A stretch of 8,594 nt of DNA from contig DAOVNV010000098.1 of assembly GCA_030630015.1 (NCBI GenBank), positions 1 through 8,594 on the forward strand, given 5' to 3'. A program made the position numbers and the translations under genes. The notes beneath the pieces are model-generated. The model was not told the origin of the DNA and did no database searches. It saw only the letters and a list, made by a program, of their open reading frames with translations. This document shows, one piece after another, positions 1-6,224 of the stretch (within the stretch, counting starts at the first letter, position 1; every line of letters starts with the position of its first letter). This DNA comes from Desulfuromonadales bacterium (GTDB lineage Bacteria > Desulfobacterota > Desulfuromonadia > Desulfuromonadales > BM103).

Positions 1-987
1 AAGGACGGCATAAGGCAGGATGCACGAGGTCCCGAAAAATCCGAACAGTAGCCAGACGGGAACCGCGGCGGAGACCCACTGCAGGGTCAGCAGCAGCTGA
101 ACGCCAATAAACAGGGCCATGCCGCACGCGGCCACCCGCATCGGCGGAATGCCCTTTTTTGCCAAACGTTCGGCAAGGGTTCCGAATGTGAGGTAGCCAA
201 CGATCGTCGAGGCTGCAATCATCATCAGCGTATTGGCGACATCCATGCGCCCCAGGCCCACGATATCGCGCAGCCAGGGCCCGGACCAGAGGCTGATCAA
301 TGAGAGGTAGGCTGCTTGCGCAAGGATCGCCCAGGGTGCAATTTTCCAGAATACCGGGCTGGCAAGGATTGTTCCGACTCCGGCCATCTGTTCACGCAAG
401 GTTTCACCTGAAGGTTCCTGCTCTTGCTCCGGAACCACCACGAACACGACAATGGCGGACACCAGGGTCAATGCGCTGACCGTCAGAAACACGCCGCGCC
501 AGTCCGTAACGTGCAAGGCCGCCTCGACCGGAGTCGTCGCTGCCATAGCTCCGACCCCCCCCGAAATCATCTGGATCCCGTTGGCGAGCGGCAGCCGGTC
601 GGTCGGAACCCAAAGGACAAACGCCTTGAACGCGGCCATCAAACAGGCCGAAACACCCAGACCGATCAAGGCACGACCGATCATCAGCCCGGTCAGCGAC
701 TCGGCCTTGGCAAAAAGCAGAGCACCAAGTGCCGCAACCAGCAGTAGCGCAGCTTCAACCCGTCTCGGGCCGAAGCGGTCCAGCAACACCCCCAGGGGCA
801 GTTGAAACGCAGCAAACGACAGGAAGTAGGCTGAGGTCAGCAATCCCAAACTGCCTGGATTGAGGCCAACATCACGGACCAGGTCGGGTGCGATGATCGC
901 ATTGACCGTACGGTAGAGGTAGGAAAGAAAATACCCCAGTGCAAAAGGGCAGAAAACCCGCAGCAGTGTGGCTGAGTTCATTCTCAT
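1..987 (-). CDS. Major facilitator superfamily (MFS) transporter, C-terminal part beyond window
   Basis: The minus strand is open from an ATG at 987 to the window edge, giving 329 residues with no stop, so the protein is partial at its C-terminus. It is strongly hydrophobic with regularly spaced membrane helices. Residues 66-76 (GVLLDRFGPRR) are the MFS signature motif between helices 2 and 3. A charged stretch near residues 190-205 (PEQEQEPSGE) fits the central cytoplasmic loop between the two six-helix halves, and about three to four helices of the second half follow. It should be an inner-membrane secondary transporter; the substrate cannot be told from sequence. A second ATG at 981 is equally possible and neither has a clear ribosome binding site. 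It is transcribed divergently from lysA, which may hint at amino-acid or polyamine transport, but that is guesswork. Confidence 0.88.
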   Translation of the reverse strand, partial: MRMNSATLLRVFCPFALGYFLSYLYRTVNAIIAPDLVRDVGLNPGSLGLLTSAYFLSFAAFQLPLGVLLDRFGPRRVEAALLLVAALGALLFAKAESLTGLMIGRALIGLGVSACLMAAFKAFVLWVPTDRLPLANGIQMISGGVGAMAATTPVEAALHVTDWRGVFLTVSALTLVSAIVVFVVVPEQEQEPSGETLREQMAGVGTILASPVFWKIAPWAILAQAAYLSLISLWSGPWLRDIVGLGRMDVANTLMMIAASTIVGYLTFGTLAERLAKKGIPPMRVAACGMALFIGVQLLLTLQWVSAAVPVWLLFGFFGTSCILPYAVL

Positions 988-1096
988 CAAGCGATCCGAT
1001 CTTGTGCTCTGAATTCCTCATTCCCTTTTACACCATGTATCATCTCTTAAATTCACTCTTCATGCCATATCAAACCACTCAACCTGACTGAACCGC

Positions 1097-1125
1097 TTGT
1101 CTTTTATATACTAATCCGTTATATA
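1097..1125 (+). promoter_or_regulatory. Candidate sigma70 promoter of lysA
   Basis: TTGTCT (1097-1102) and TATATA (1120-1125) are separated by 17 bp in the 215-bp gap between the divergent MFS gene and lysA. This would start transcription near 1132 and leave a leader of about 70 nt. The region is AT-rich and other TATA-like hexamers lie nearby (for example 1135-1140), so the assignment is tentative. I saw no equally good minus-strand promoter for the MFS gene. Confidence 0.4.
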
Positions 1126-1202
1126 TTGCCTTTCTTATATCAACCCCTCGCGAACAGTTCGATTTCTGTTGCGGGTTCTACAAATCGTCAGGAGTCCAGA
1201 CC

Positions 1203-2462
1203 ATGCCGATGTCTCAAGCTTTCAAGGATCGACTTTTTCCGAATGTCAACGAAATTGCCGAGCACTTTGGCACACCATTTCATATTTACGACGAAACGGG
1301 CATCCGTGAGACCGGGGAAGAACTCAAGCAGGCGTTCGCCGACATCAATAGCTTCCGTGAATACTTTGCCGTCAAAGCCCTGCCCAACCCACGCATTCTC
1401 GAAATCATGCAAGAGATGGGTTTCGGGTTCGATTGCAGTTCCATTCCAGAGCTGATTCAGAGCCGTCAAGTCGGCGGGCGCGGCGAAGATATTATGTTCA
1501 CCTCGAACAATACCGACCCGGAAGAATTCTCCGCAGCCGCAGCCAACGGCGGTTGCATCCTTAACCTGGATGACATTTCCCTGATCAGGAAAGTCCCCGA
1601 TTTCCCCGAACTGATCTGCTTCCGCTACAATCCCGGACCGCGCCGCACCGGCAACATCATCATCGGCAACCCGGTTGAGGCGAAATACGGCGTCAGTCAC
1701 GACCAGCTGGTTTCCGCCTACCGCATGGCGTTGGAGTGCGGCGCCAAACGCTTCGGACTGCACACCATGGTCGCCTCCAACGAACGGGATTACACCTACA
1801 TTGTTGAGACAGCCCGCATGCTGCTCGAAGTCGCCGCGATGATCGAAGATAAACTTGGCATCTGTTTCGAATTCCTGAACCTGGGCGGCGGGCTCGGCAT
1901 CCCCTATCATCCGGACGATGCTCCGCTCGACCTCATCGCCATGGGCAGAGAAATCACTGAGCTGTGCAATATTTTCAAAAAAGAACACAACTGCAGCCCC
2001 AGGATCTACCTGGAAAGCGGCCGTTGGATGACCGGCCCGCACGGCGCGCTGATCACCCGGGCGATCAACAGTAAAAACATCTACCGTCAGTATATCGGCG
2101 TCGATGCCTGCATGTCCTCTTTGATGCGCCCCGCCCTGTACAACGCCTACCACCACATAGACGTGATCGGCAAAGAGGATGAGCCTAAGTCCGAAACTTA
2201 CGATGTGGCCGGTTCCCTGTGCGAAAACAACGACAAGTTCGCCGTTCAGCGCGAGCTGCCGCCCATCCGCGAAGGCGATCTGCTGGCGATCCATGACACC
2301 GGCGCGCACGGTATTGCCATGGGCTTTCAGTATAATGGTCGGTTGCGCCCGAAAGAGCTGCTGTTGCGCAGCGACGGCACTGTGGAGTTAATCCGGCGGG
2401 CCGAAACCGTTGACGATTATTTCGCAACACTCGATTTTGAACCGGATACCTTTACCTGTTAG
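1203..2462 (+). CDS. lysA: Diaminopimelate decarboxylase, 'HDTGAHG' subtype
   Basis: A 419-residue fold-type III PLP decarboxylase (alanine-racemase-like barrel plus beta domain), predicted to convert meso-diaminopimelate to L-lysine in the cytoplasm, the last step of lysine synthesis. Visible motifs are FAVKA with the Schiff-base lysine K58, the PLP-stacking histidine H187 (GLHT), the phosphate-binding glycine loop LGGGLG (227-232), ESGR (271-274), the substrate region near RPALYNAYH (309-317), and the active-site C340-E341 followed by ND. The C-terminal motif that usually reads GAY(G) is HDTGAHG here (364-370), and the usual EPGR is ESGR. I recall such a LysA subtype from Clostridia, Bacteroidetes and deltaproteobacteria. 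The start is set by AGGAG at 1190-1194, 8 nt before ATG. Length fits LysA. Other decarboxylases of the fold (carboxynorspermidine, ornithine/arginine) are less likely but not excluded. Confidence 0.88.
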   Translation: MPMSQAFKDRLFPNVNEIAEHFGTPFHIYDETGIRETGEELKQAFADINSFREYFAVKALPNPRILEIMQEMGFGFDCSSIPELIQSRQVGGRGEDIMFTSNNTDPEEFSAAAANGGCILNLDDISLIRKVPDFPELICFRYNPGPRRTGNIIIGNPVEAKYGVSHDQLVSAYRMALECGAKRFGLHTMVASNERDYTYIVETARMLLEVAAMIEDKLGICFEFLNLGGGLGIPYHPDDAPLDLIAMGREITELCNIFKKEHNCSPRIYLESGRWMTGPHGALITRAINSKNIYRQYIGVDACMSSLMRPALYNAYHHIDVIGKEDEPKSETYDVAGSLCENNDKFAVQRELPPIREGDLLAIHDTGAHGIAMGFQYNGRLRPKELLLRSDGTVELIRRAETVDDYFATLDFEPDTFTC

Positions 2463-2758
2463 CAAGTTTGATTTTCACAGAACCGGCAATCTCATGAACA
2501 GGCATCTTAGGGTGAAGACTCACGTCTGCACCCTTTTGTTTTCGCTGCTCCTGCTGCCCGACTTGGTCAGGAGCTGTGACAATGTTTGTCAGATTCCGCC
2601 TTCTGCCCTCCTGAATTCTCCCTGCGGAATGGCTATCACACACATTCACGCTTTATCCTGTGGCCTTTTGCACTGATCTCCCCATCGCGCACCCATTCGG
2701 CATGAATATAGCATTATAGAAACTTTAACGTTTGCCAGGGATCGAGAGGATATTCTCA
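2463..2758. other. Intergenic spacer with two inverted repeats, no supported gene
   Basis: This 296-bp gap lies between lysA and the protease gene. A 7-bp inverted repeat, GCTCCTG (2547-2553) and CAGGAGC (2568-2574), is followed at once by TGACAA-TGT-TTGTCA (2577-2591). Neither is followed by a T-run, so neither looks like an intrinsic terminator. A -10-like TATAGA at 2715-2720 could serve the downstream gene but lacks a good -35. A 60-codon open frame starting at 2494 was judged unsupported. Confidence 0.4.
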
Positions 2759-3445
2759 ATGAAAAAATTCAGCCTGCTTCTGACCATTCTACTTGTCAGC
2801 GCCATTCTTTCCTGTCCGGCCCAGGCCGTCATTTACAAGTATGTCGACGAAAATGGCCGACTGTTCTTTGTCGATGACGAACACAAAATTCCACCTCAAT
2901 ACCGCCAGAAAACGTCCGCCATCAAGGAGCAGAATGACGGCCTGACCGCTGAAGAATTTGATGCCTACCAGGCACAGCGGGCTAATGAACTCTCTGAACG
3001 GGCCCTCAAACGCAAAGCGCAGCAGCAAGCCGAACTCGACGAGTTAAAACGTGACTATCAGACCCCGGTCATGGTGCGCGGCAACCGGGTCATGGTGCCG
3101 GTCGAAGTTGCCGTACGTAATCGCAAGGCGCACGTCCTCCTTTTACTCGATACGGGCGCCTCCCGCACCGTTTTTCACCGTGACGCATTGGCCGACCTGG
3201 CACTTCCTGAAGGCGAAAAACTCCAGGCCGTGATCGCCGGAGGCCGCACGATCCCCACTGAAAAAGTGAAAGTGCGCTACCTTGAGGTCGGGCCGTTTCG
3301 CGAGAAAGGTGCAGAGATCATGCTCATTGATCCGGTCAAGTCAGGGCTGCCTTTCGACGGCATGCTCGGCAACGACTTCCTCAGGCGTCATCCCTACGAA
3401 ATCGATTATAAAAACGAAATTCTTTCCTGGAAGATGTCTGATTGA
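2759..3445 (+). CDS. Secreted DUF4124-retropepsin-like aspartic protease
   Basis: A 228-residue protein. Residues 1-23 form a signal peptide (MKKF, hydrophobic core, cleavage expected after AQA). C19 sits in a poor lipobox, so a lipoprotein is possible but less likely. Residues 24-50 (IYKYVDENGRLFFVDD) match the DUF4124 domain common at the N-terminus of proteobacterial envelope proteins. Residues 62-100 are charged, alanine-rich and likely helical or coiled-coil. From about 112 a single-lobe clan AA aspartic protease domain follows, with the catalytic DTGAS (131-135) and the family's second motif DGMLGNDFL (200-208). Single-lobe enzymes of this kind work as homodimers, so a periplasmic peptidase is inferred; its substrate is unknown. 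The start is ATG at 2759, because GAGAGGA (2744-2750) lies 8 nt upstream; the in-frame TTG at 2732 would put that site inside the gene. rsmE begins 19 bp after its stop, probably in the same transcript. Confidence 0.85.
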   Translation: MKKFSLLLTILLVSAILSCPAQAVIYKYVDENGRLFFVDDEHKIPPQYRQKTSAIKEQNDGLTAEEFDAYQAQRANELSERALKRKAQQQAELDELKRDYQTPVMVRGNRVMVPVEVAVRNRKAHVLLLLDTGASRTVFHRDALADLALPEGEKLQAVIAGGRTIPTEKVKVRYLEVGPFREKGAEIMLIDPVKSGLPFDGMLGNDFLRRHPYEIDYKNEILSWKMSD

Positions 3446-3464
3446 TCCAGGATCCGGCACCATC

Positions 3465-4178
3465 ATGAATGTCATCCTGCTGACCAAAAACGATTTCGCT
3501 GCGGAAGGGATAGTGTCCCTGTCGGACCGGCGGTTGCAGCACATCAGGACGATCCTCGCCGGCGAACCGGGCCGCAAGCTGAAGGTCGGGATGATCAACG
3601 GCAAGCTTGGCCATGCCGAGATCCTGAAGATCGGTCCGGGCAGTGTTGAGCTCAAGGTCACCTTCGACAGGGAACCACCCCCGCCTTCAAACATTTCCCT
3701 GCTGCTCGCTCTCCCGCGACCGAAGGCCCTGCGCAGAATTCTACAGTCAGTCACCGCGCTTGGCATCAAGCGCATCATCCTTATCAACAGTTGGCGCGTC
3801 GAGAAAAGCTATTGGCAAAGTCCGCTGCTTGTCCCCGAGACCCTCCGGGATCAGCTGCAACTCGGCCTCGAACAGGCGTGCGACACGGTATTGCCCGAGG
3901 TTTTGCTGCGACCGCGCTTTAAGCCCTTTGTCGAAGACGAGCTGCCGAACCTGACCATCGAAATGACCTGTCTGGTAGCGCATCCCGGAGCTGCCGTCCC
4001 CTGTCCGGCAAATCTTTCGGCTCCGATCTGCCTGGCCATCGGTCCGGAGGGCGGCTTCATCCCCTACGAAATCGAGAAATTATGCGCCGCTGGTTTTCGC
4101 AGTGTGCATATCGGAGCACGAATCCTGAGGGTCGAAACGGCTGTTTCAGCCCTGGTCGGCCGCCTATCTCCAGCCTGA
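3465..4178 (+). CDS. rsmE: 16S rRNA (uracil-1498-N3)-methyltransferase
   Basis: A 237-residue SPOUT (trefoil-knot) methyltransferase that uses S-adenosylmethionine to methylate N3 of U1498 in helix 44 of 16S rRNA. The N-terminal PUA-like RNA-binding part occupies roughly 1-70. The catalytic part contains RPKALRRIL (85-93), KSYWQS (114-119), the AdoMet-binding knot motif IGPEGGF (192-198) and the closing motif ILRVETA (220-226), all diagnostic of RsmE. Length is normal. The start is ATG at 3465, with a modest AGGAT at 3449-3453. The frame is open further upstream into the protease gene, but that extension overlaps it in another frame and lacks domain support. The 19-bp gap suggests co-transcription with the protease gene. 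No terminator with a T-run was seen after the stop. Confidence 0.95.
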   Translation: MNVILLTKNDFAAEGIVSLSDRRLQHIRTILAGEPGRKLKVGMINGKLGHAEILKIGPGSVELKVTFDREPPPPSNISLLLALPRPKALRRILQSVTALGIKRIILINSWRVEKSYWQSPLLVPETLRDQLQLGLEQACDTVLPEVLLRPRFKPFVEDELPNLTIEMTCLVAHPGAAVPCPANLSAPICLAIGPEGGFIPYEIEKLCAAGFRSVHIGARILRVETAVSALVGRLSPA

Positions 4179-4291
4179 AAAACACATTTCACTTCTAAGA
4201 AACAGACGTAACCGACAGCCTCCAAGACAGACTTTCCCCCAGATAAATTAGCTGTAAATAATTTTTTAATCCTTGCCAGATAAACAGCTAG

Positions 4292-4320
4292 TTGACTCTG
4301 CTAAACATGTAACATATCAA
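4292..4320 (+). promoter_or_regulatory. Candidate sigma70 promoter upstream of the small membrane protein
   Basis: TTGACT (4292-4297) and TATCAA (4315-4320) are spaced by 17 bp in the AT-rich 291-bp gap after rsmE. A second pair, TAGACT (4386-4391) and GATAAT (4409-4414), also 17 bp apart, lies closer to the gene. Either could drive the gene at 4470; the AT richness makes chance matches likely. Apart from these I see nothing coding or structured in 4179-4469. Confidence 0.35.
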
Positions 4321-4469
4321 TATTAATAGTGAAAACGCTTAAATGCAATACAAAACCATAATAGTCAAGATTATGTAATAATAACTAGACTGATTTACTT
4401 TATTTAACGATAATATACTTGACTGTGAAGCTAGTGAATGAGGCCTGACTCTCAAACGAGGGACGACCC

Positions 4470-4943
4470 ATGCTGAAAAACACACGAACTGCTGCACGGA
4501 AAATCGTAGGTCCCGTTCAACTTGCCACACTCTTTTCTCTCGCCTTCTTCACTGCTGGCATCATCACCTACGACAGCAATCCAGGGCTACTGGCCCAACA
4601 CATAATCTACACCGGGATCTTTTTCCTGTGCATGTGGATCGCCTGCCGGCTTTTCTCCGACGGGGTCGCTCGCCGACTGCGCCTAGAAGGCGTGGACACG
4701 GATACAGCGGGTGACATGGTCTACACCTTCGTCATTTACCTTGAGTTCATCAAGCACGTGGTCGGTGTCAGCTTCACCCTCGGCTGGATTGCAGGGACCC
4801 TGTTGTGCTGGGAGTACCTTGGCGACCGGGTCATTCTCATTCCCGTGGCGGCAAGCCTGGGTGTCTCCCTGATCTGCTTCATGGTCACGTCCGGCCTGTC
4901 CAGATTTGTCGACCAGTTGCGTTGGCCAGAGACCGAAGAATAA
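4470..4943 (+). CDS. Small integral membrane protein of unknown function
   Basis: A 157-residue protein I do not recognise. It has about four predicted membrane helices, near residues 13-33, 41-62, 90-114 and 119-141, with a basic N-terminus (KNTRTAARK) and a basic/acidic loop between helices 2 and 3 (ARRLRLEGVDTDTAGD). This arrangement suggests both ends in the cytoplasm. Helix 3 starts with buried charged residues (YLEFIKH, 90-96), which may matter functionally. A good ribosome binding site, GAGGGA (4458-4463), sits 6 nt before ATG. The gene appears to be monocistronic, with promoter-like elements upstream and a strong terminator after it. No catalytic motif is visible. Confidence 0.75.
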   Translation: MLKNTRTAARKIVGPVQLATLFSLAFFTAGIITYDSNPGLLAQHIIYTGIFFLCMWIACRLFSDGVARRLRLEGVDTDTAGDMVYTFVIYLEFIKHVVGVSFTLGWIAGTLLCWEYLGDRVILIPVAASLGVSLICFMVTSGLSRFVDQLRWPETEE

Positions 4944-4972
4944 AAACAGACTTCTTCTGCATCTCTTTATGA

Positions 4973-5000
4973 CCGGCTGAACATCAGTCGGCCATTTTTT
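4973..5000 (+). terminator. Rho-independent terminator after the small membrane protein
   Basis: CCGGCTGA (4973-4980) and TCAGTCGG (4984-4991) pair over 8 bp, with one G-T wobble and a 3-nt ACA loop, and are followed by CCATTTTTT ending at 5000. It lies 30 bp after the stop of the gene at 4470. It acts on plus-strand transcripts: on the minus strand the hairpin is not followed by a T-run, so the convergent flavin-reductase gene gets no equivalent benefit. Confidence 0.85.
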
Positions 5001-5028
5001 ATGCGACGGCAAATTGTAACAGGAAGAG

Positions 5029-5532
5029 TTAGAATAACGACAAGCGGAAAGGATCGATCTTGCAGAGATCCAGCCCGGAACAGACAGGCAAACTGGTTCC
5101 ACCACGATGGATCAGGACGACATCGCCGAAGACTTCTGGCTCGACAGGCTCTTCGTCGATCCGGCCGTTGCGGCACTCAATCTGAGCAGGGCAGGTCGTC
5201 AAGAGAGGCGCGCGCACGATTGACCCATCTGTTGAGATGATTCCGAGATCATTTTCGACATCCAGGCAGACCCTGCCCTGGCTGACAAGCTTGCGGATCA
5301 TCGGCAGGCTCTTTTCACCGGGGATGTTTAACACGAAATCGCCGCCCGGCCAGAACAGGGAGCGGGAATCCCGCCGGCCTGGCCAGGAAGCCCGCACGCG
5401 GGGCGCATCACCCCCGATCATGGCCAACCAGTATGTCACCAGCGCGACGGGCCTGCCCCCCGGAGCATACCAGGAGATCAAGCCGGCCGGCAGTCCCTCG
5501 ACCGGTTTCCAGTTTCGATATGATTCCCCCAT
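5029..5532 (-). CDS. Flavin reductase-like (FMN-binding split-barrel) domain protein
   Basis: The protein is 167 residues from the preferred ATG at 5532. It resembles the flavin-reductase-like family (DIM6/NTAB type): an N-terminal WKPVEGLPAGLISW strand, then PVALVTYWLAMIGGDAP, then FVLNIPG, and later RAPLLTTCPAQIECR, in the order usual for the family. It probably binds FMN and either reduces flavin with NAD(P)H or acts as an electron-transfer or flavin-sensing protein; which one cannot be told. The frame extends upstream to a GTG at 5655 (208 residues), but that extension has no ribosome binding site, is AT-rich, lacks family resemblance and contains a perfect minus-strand TATAAT (5631-5626). 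The ATG at 5532 has GGAGG (5551-5547), though 14 nt away. It diverges from the Rrf2 regulator gene and converges on the membrane-protein gene. Confidence 0.75.
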   Translation of the reverse strand: MGESYRNWKPVEGLPAGLISWYAPGGRPVALVTYWLAMIGGDAPRVRASWPGRRDSRSLFWPGGDFVLNIPGEKSLPMIRKLVSQGRVCLDVENDLGIISTDGSIVRAPLLTTCPAQIECRNGRIDEEPVEPEVFGDVVLIHRGGTSLPVCSGLDLCKIDPFRLSLF

Positions 5533-5625
5533 ACCAGGTATCCCGACCTCCCCGCCCTTGTATGATGAGCCAATAAAGTCATCTACAACCTGACAGTCAT
5601 CGGTTTCTACAAACCTAACAAGGGA

Positions 5626-5631
5626 ATTATA
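5626..5631 (-). promoter_or_regulatory. Possible -10 element of the flavin-reductase-like gene
   Basis: The minus strand reads a perfect TATAAT at 5631-5626. The sequence 17 bp upstream is a poor -35 (TGTCCC), so an activator would be needed if it is used. Transcription would begin near 5619, inside the long open frame starting at 5655, which favours the internal ATG at 5532 as the real start. Confidence 0.3.
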
Positions 5632-5674
5632 CGCGAAACTTATTATTTGGGACACATGTTTTCGGAAATTATTC

Positions 5675-5703
5675 TTGACACAGATAATAAGGTTTACTAC
5701 AAC
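5675..5703 (+). promoter_or_regulatory. Candidate sigma70 promoter and operator of the Rrf2-cysK operon
   Basis: A perfect -35 TTGACA (5675-5680) is followed after 17 bp by TACAAC (5698-5703), a -10 matching four of six positions. The -35 lies between the arms of an AT-rich dyad, ATTAT (5668-5672) and ATAAT (5684-5688). That is a reasonable place for an autoregulatory Rrf2 dimer to bind. I could not match it to a known IscR type 1 or type 2 site. The leader is about 24 nt and ends with GGAGG at 5720-5724. Confidence 0.5.
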
Positions 5704-5733
5704 AAATGTAACTGAAAATGGAGGTTATCCCTG

Positions 5734-6201
5734 ATGAGACTATCGACAAAAAGCCGCTATGGCCTACGGGCAATGTTTGATATGGCGTACCATGCCGGCA
5801 CCCTGCCGGCCCAGATCAAGAACATCAGCCGTCGCCAGAACATTTCACCACGCTACCTGGAACAAATCTTCCAGGATCTCAAGAAAGGCGGTCTGCTGAA
5901 AAGCCGTCGCGGCCCGCAGGGCGGTTATTTCCTGTCCCGCAAGCCCCAGGACATTACGGTCAAGGAAATTCTTGACGCCGCCGAGGGGGAAATGGCCCTG
6001 GTCGACTGTGCCAAGTCGGGCAAAGGCTGCAAGAAAACCTGCGAATTCGACAACCACTGTGTCACCCAGCAAGTCTGGGACGAAGCGAGCAGACTGCTCA
6101 ACGAGTACCTGGGCTCGATCACTCTGAAAGATCTCTGTGACCAGGGCAAGACAATGGGCATGGAAAAAGAGCTGGATCACCGTTTTATGTATTTCATCTG
6201 A
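5734..6201 (+). CDS. Rrf2-family transcriptional regulator, IscR-like
   Basis: A 155-residue winged-helix repressor/activator of the Rrf2 family. The N-terminal MRLSTKSRYG, the recognition-helix region ISPRYLEQIFQDLKKGGL (37-54) and the wing SRRGPQGGY (58-65) match IscR closely. Its cysteines are C92, C99, C103, C109 and C135. C103-x5-C109 lines up with C98-x5-C104 of E. coli IscR, and C92 falls at the same position as IscR C92, so a [2Fe-2S] cluster is plausible. The residue aligned with the IscR ligand H107 is Q112, and C99 is extra. GGAGG (5720-5724) lies 9 nt before ATG. The gene is followed 23 bp later by cysK, so it probably controls itself and cysteine synthesis in response to Fe-S, redox or cysteine status. 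A CymR-like role is an alternative, but as I recall CymR lacks this cysteine cluster. Confidence 0.92.
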   Translation: MRLSTKSRYGLRAMFDMAYHAGTLPAQIKNISRRQNISPRYLEQIFQDLKKGGLLKSRRGPQGGYFLSRKPQDITVKEILDAAEGEMALVDCAKSGKGCKKTCEFDNHCVTQQVWDEASRLLNEYLGSITLKDLCDQGKTMGMEKELDHRFMYFI

Positions 6202-6224
6202 ACGAGAACTGCGGAGGAAACAGC

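Noticed and set aside
424..805. Plus-strand open frames opposite the MFS gene
   Set aside because: Low-complexity basic translations antisense to a clear transporter.
1188..2309. Long open frame of 373 codons on the minus strand across lysA
   Set aside because: It is antisense to lysA, whose motifs are unambiguous; the translation is a typical G/V/D/F-rich shadow of GC-rich coding DNA.
2494..2676. A 60-codon open frame with a hydrophobic N-terminal stretch (TLLFSLLLLPDL)
   Set aside because: No ribosome binding site, rare AGG codons, no lipobox or clean signal peptidase site, and it overlaps the inverted repeats. It is more likely chance.
2732..2758. TTG start nine codons upstream for the DUF4124-protease gene
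   Set aside because: It places the GAGAGGA ribosome binding site inside the gene and spoils the signal peptide n-region.
3282..3464. In-frame upstream extension of rsmE
   Set aside because: It overlaps the end of the protease gene in another frame, and RsmE family proteins begin at the MNVILL segment.
4971..5031. Bidirectional terminator for the convergent gene pair
   Set aside because: The minus-strand side of the hairpin is followed by TCATAAAGAG, not a T-run, so only the plus strand is supported.
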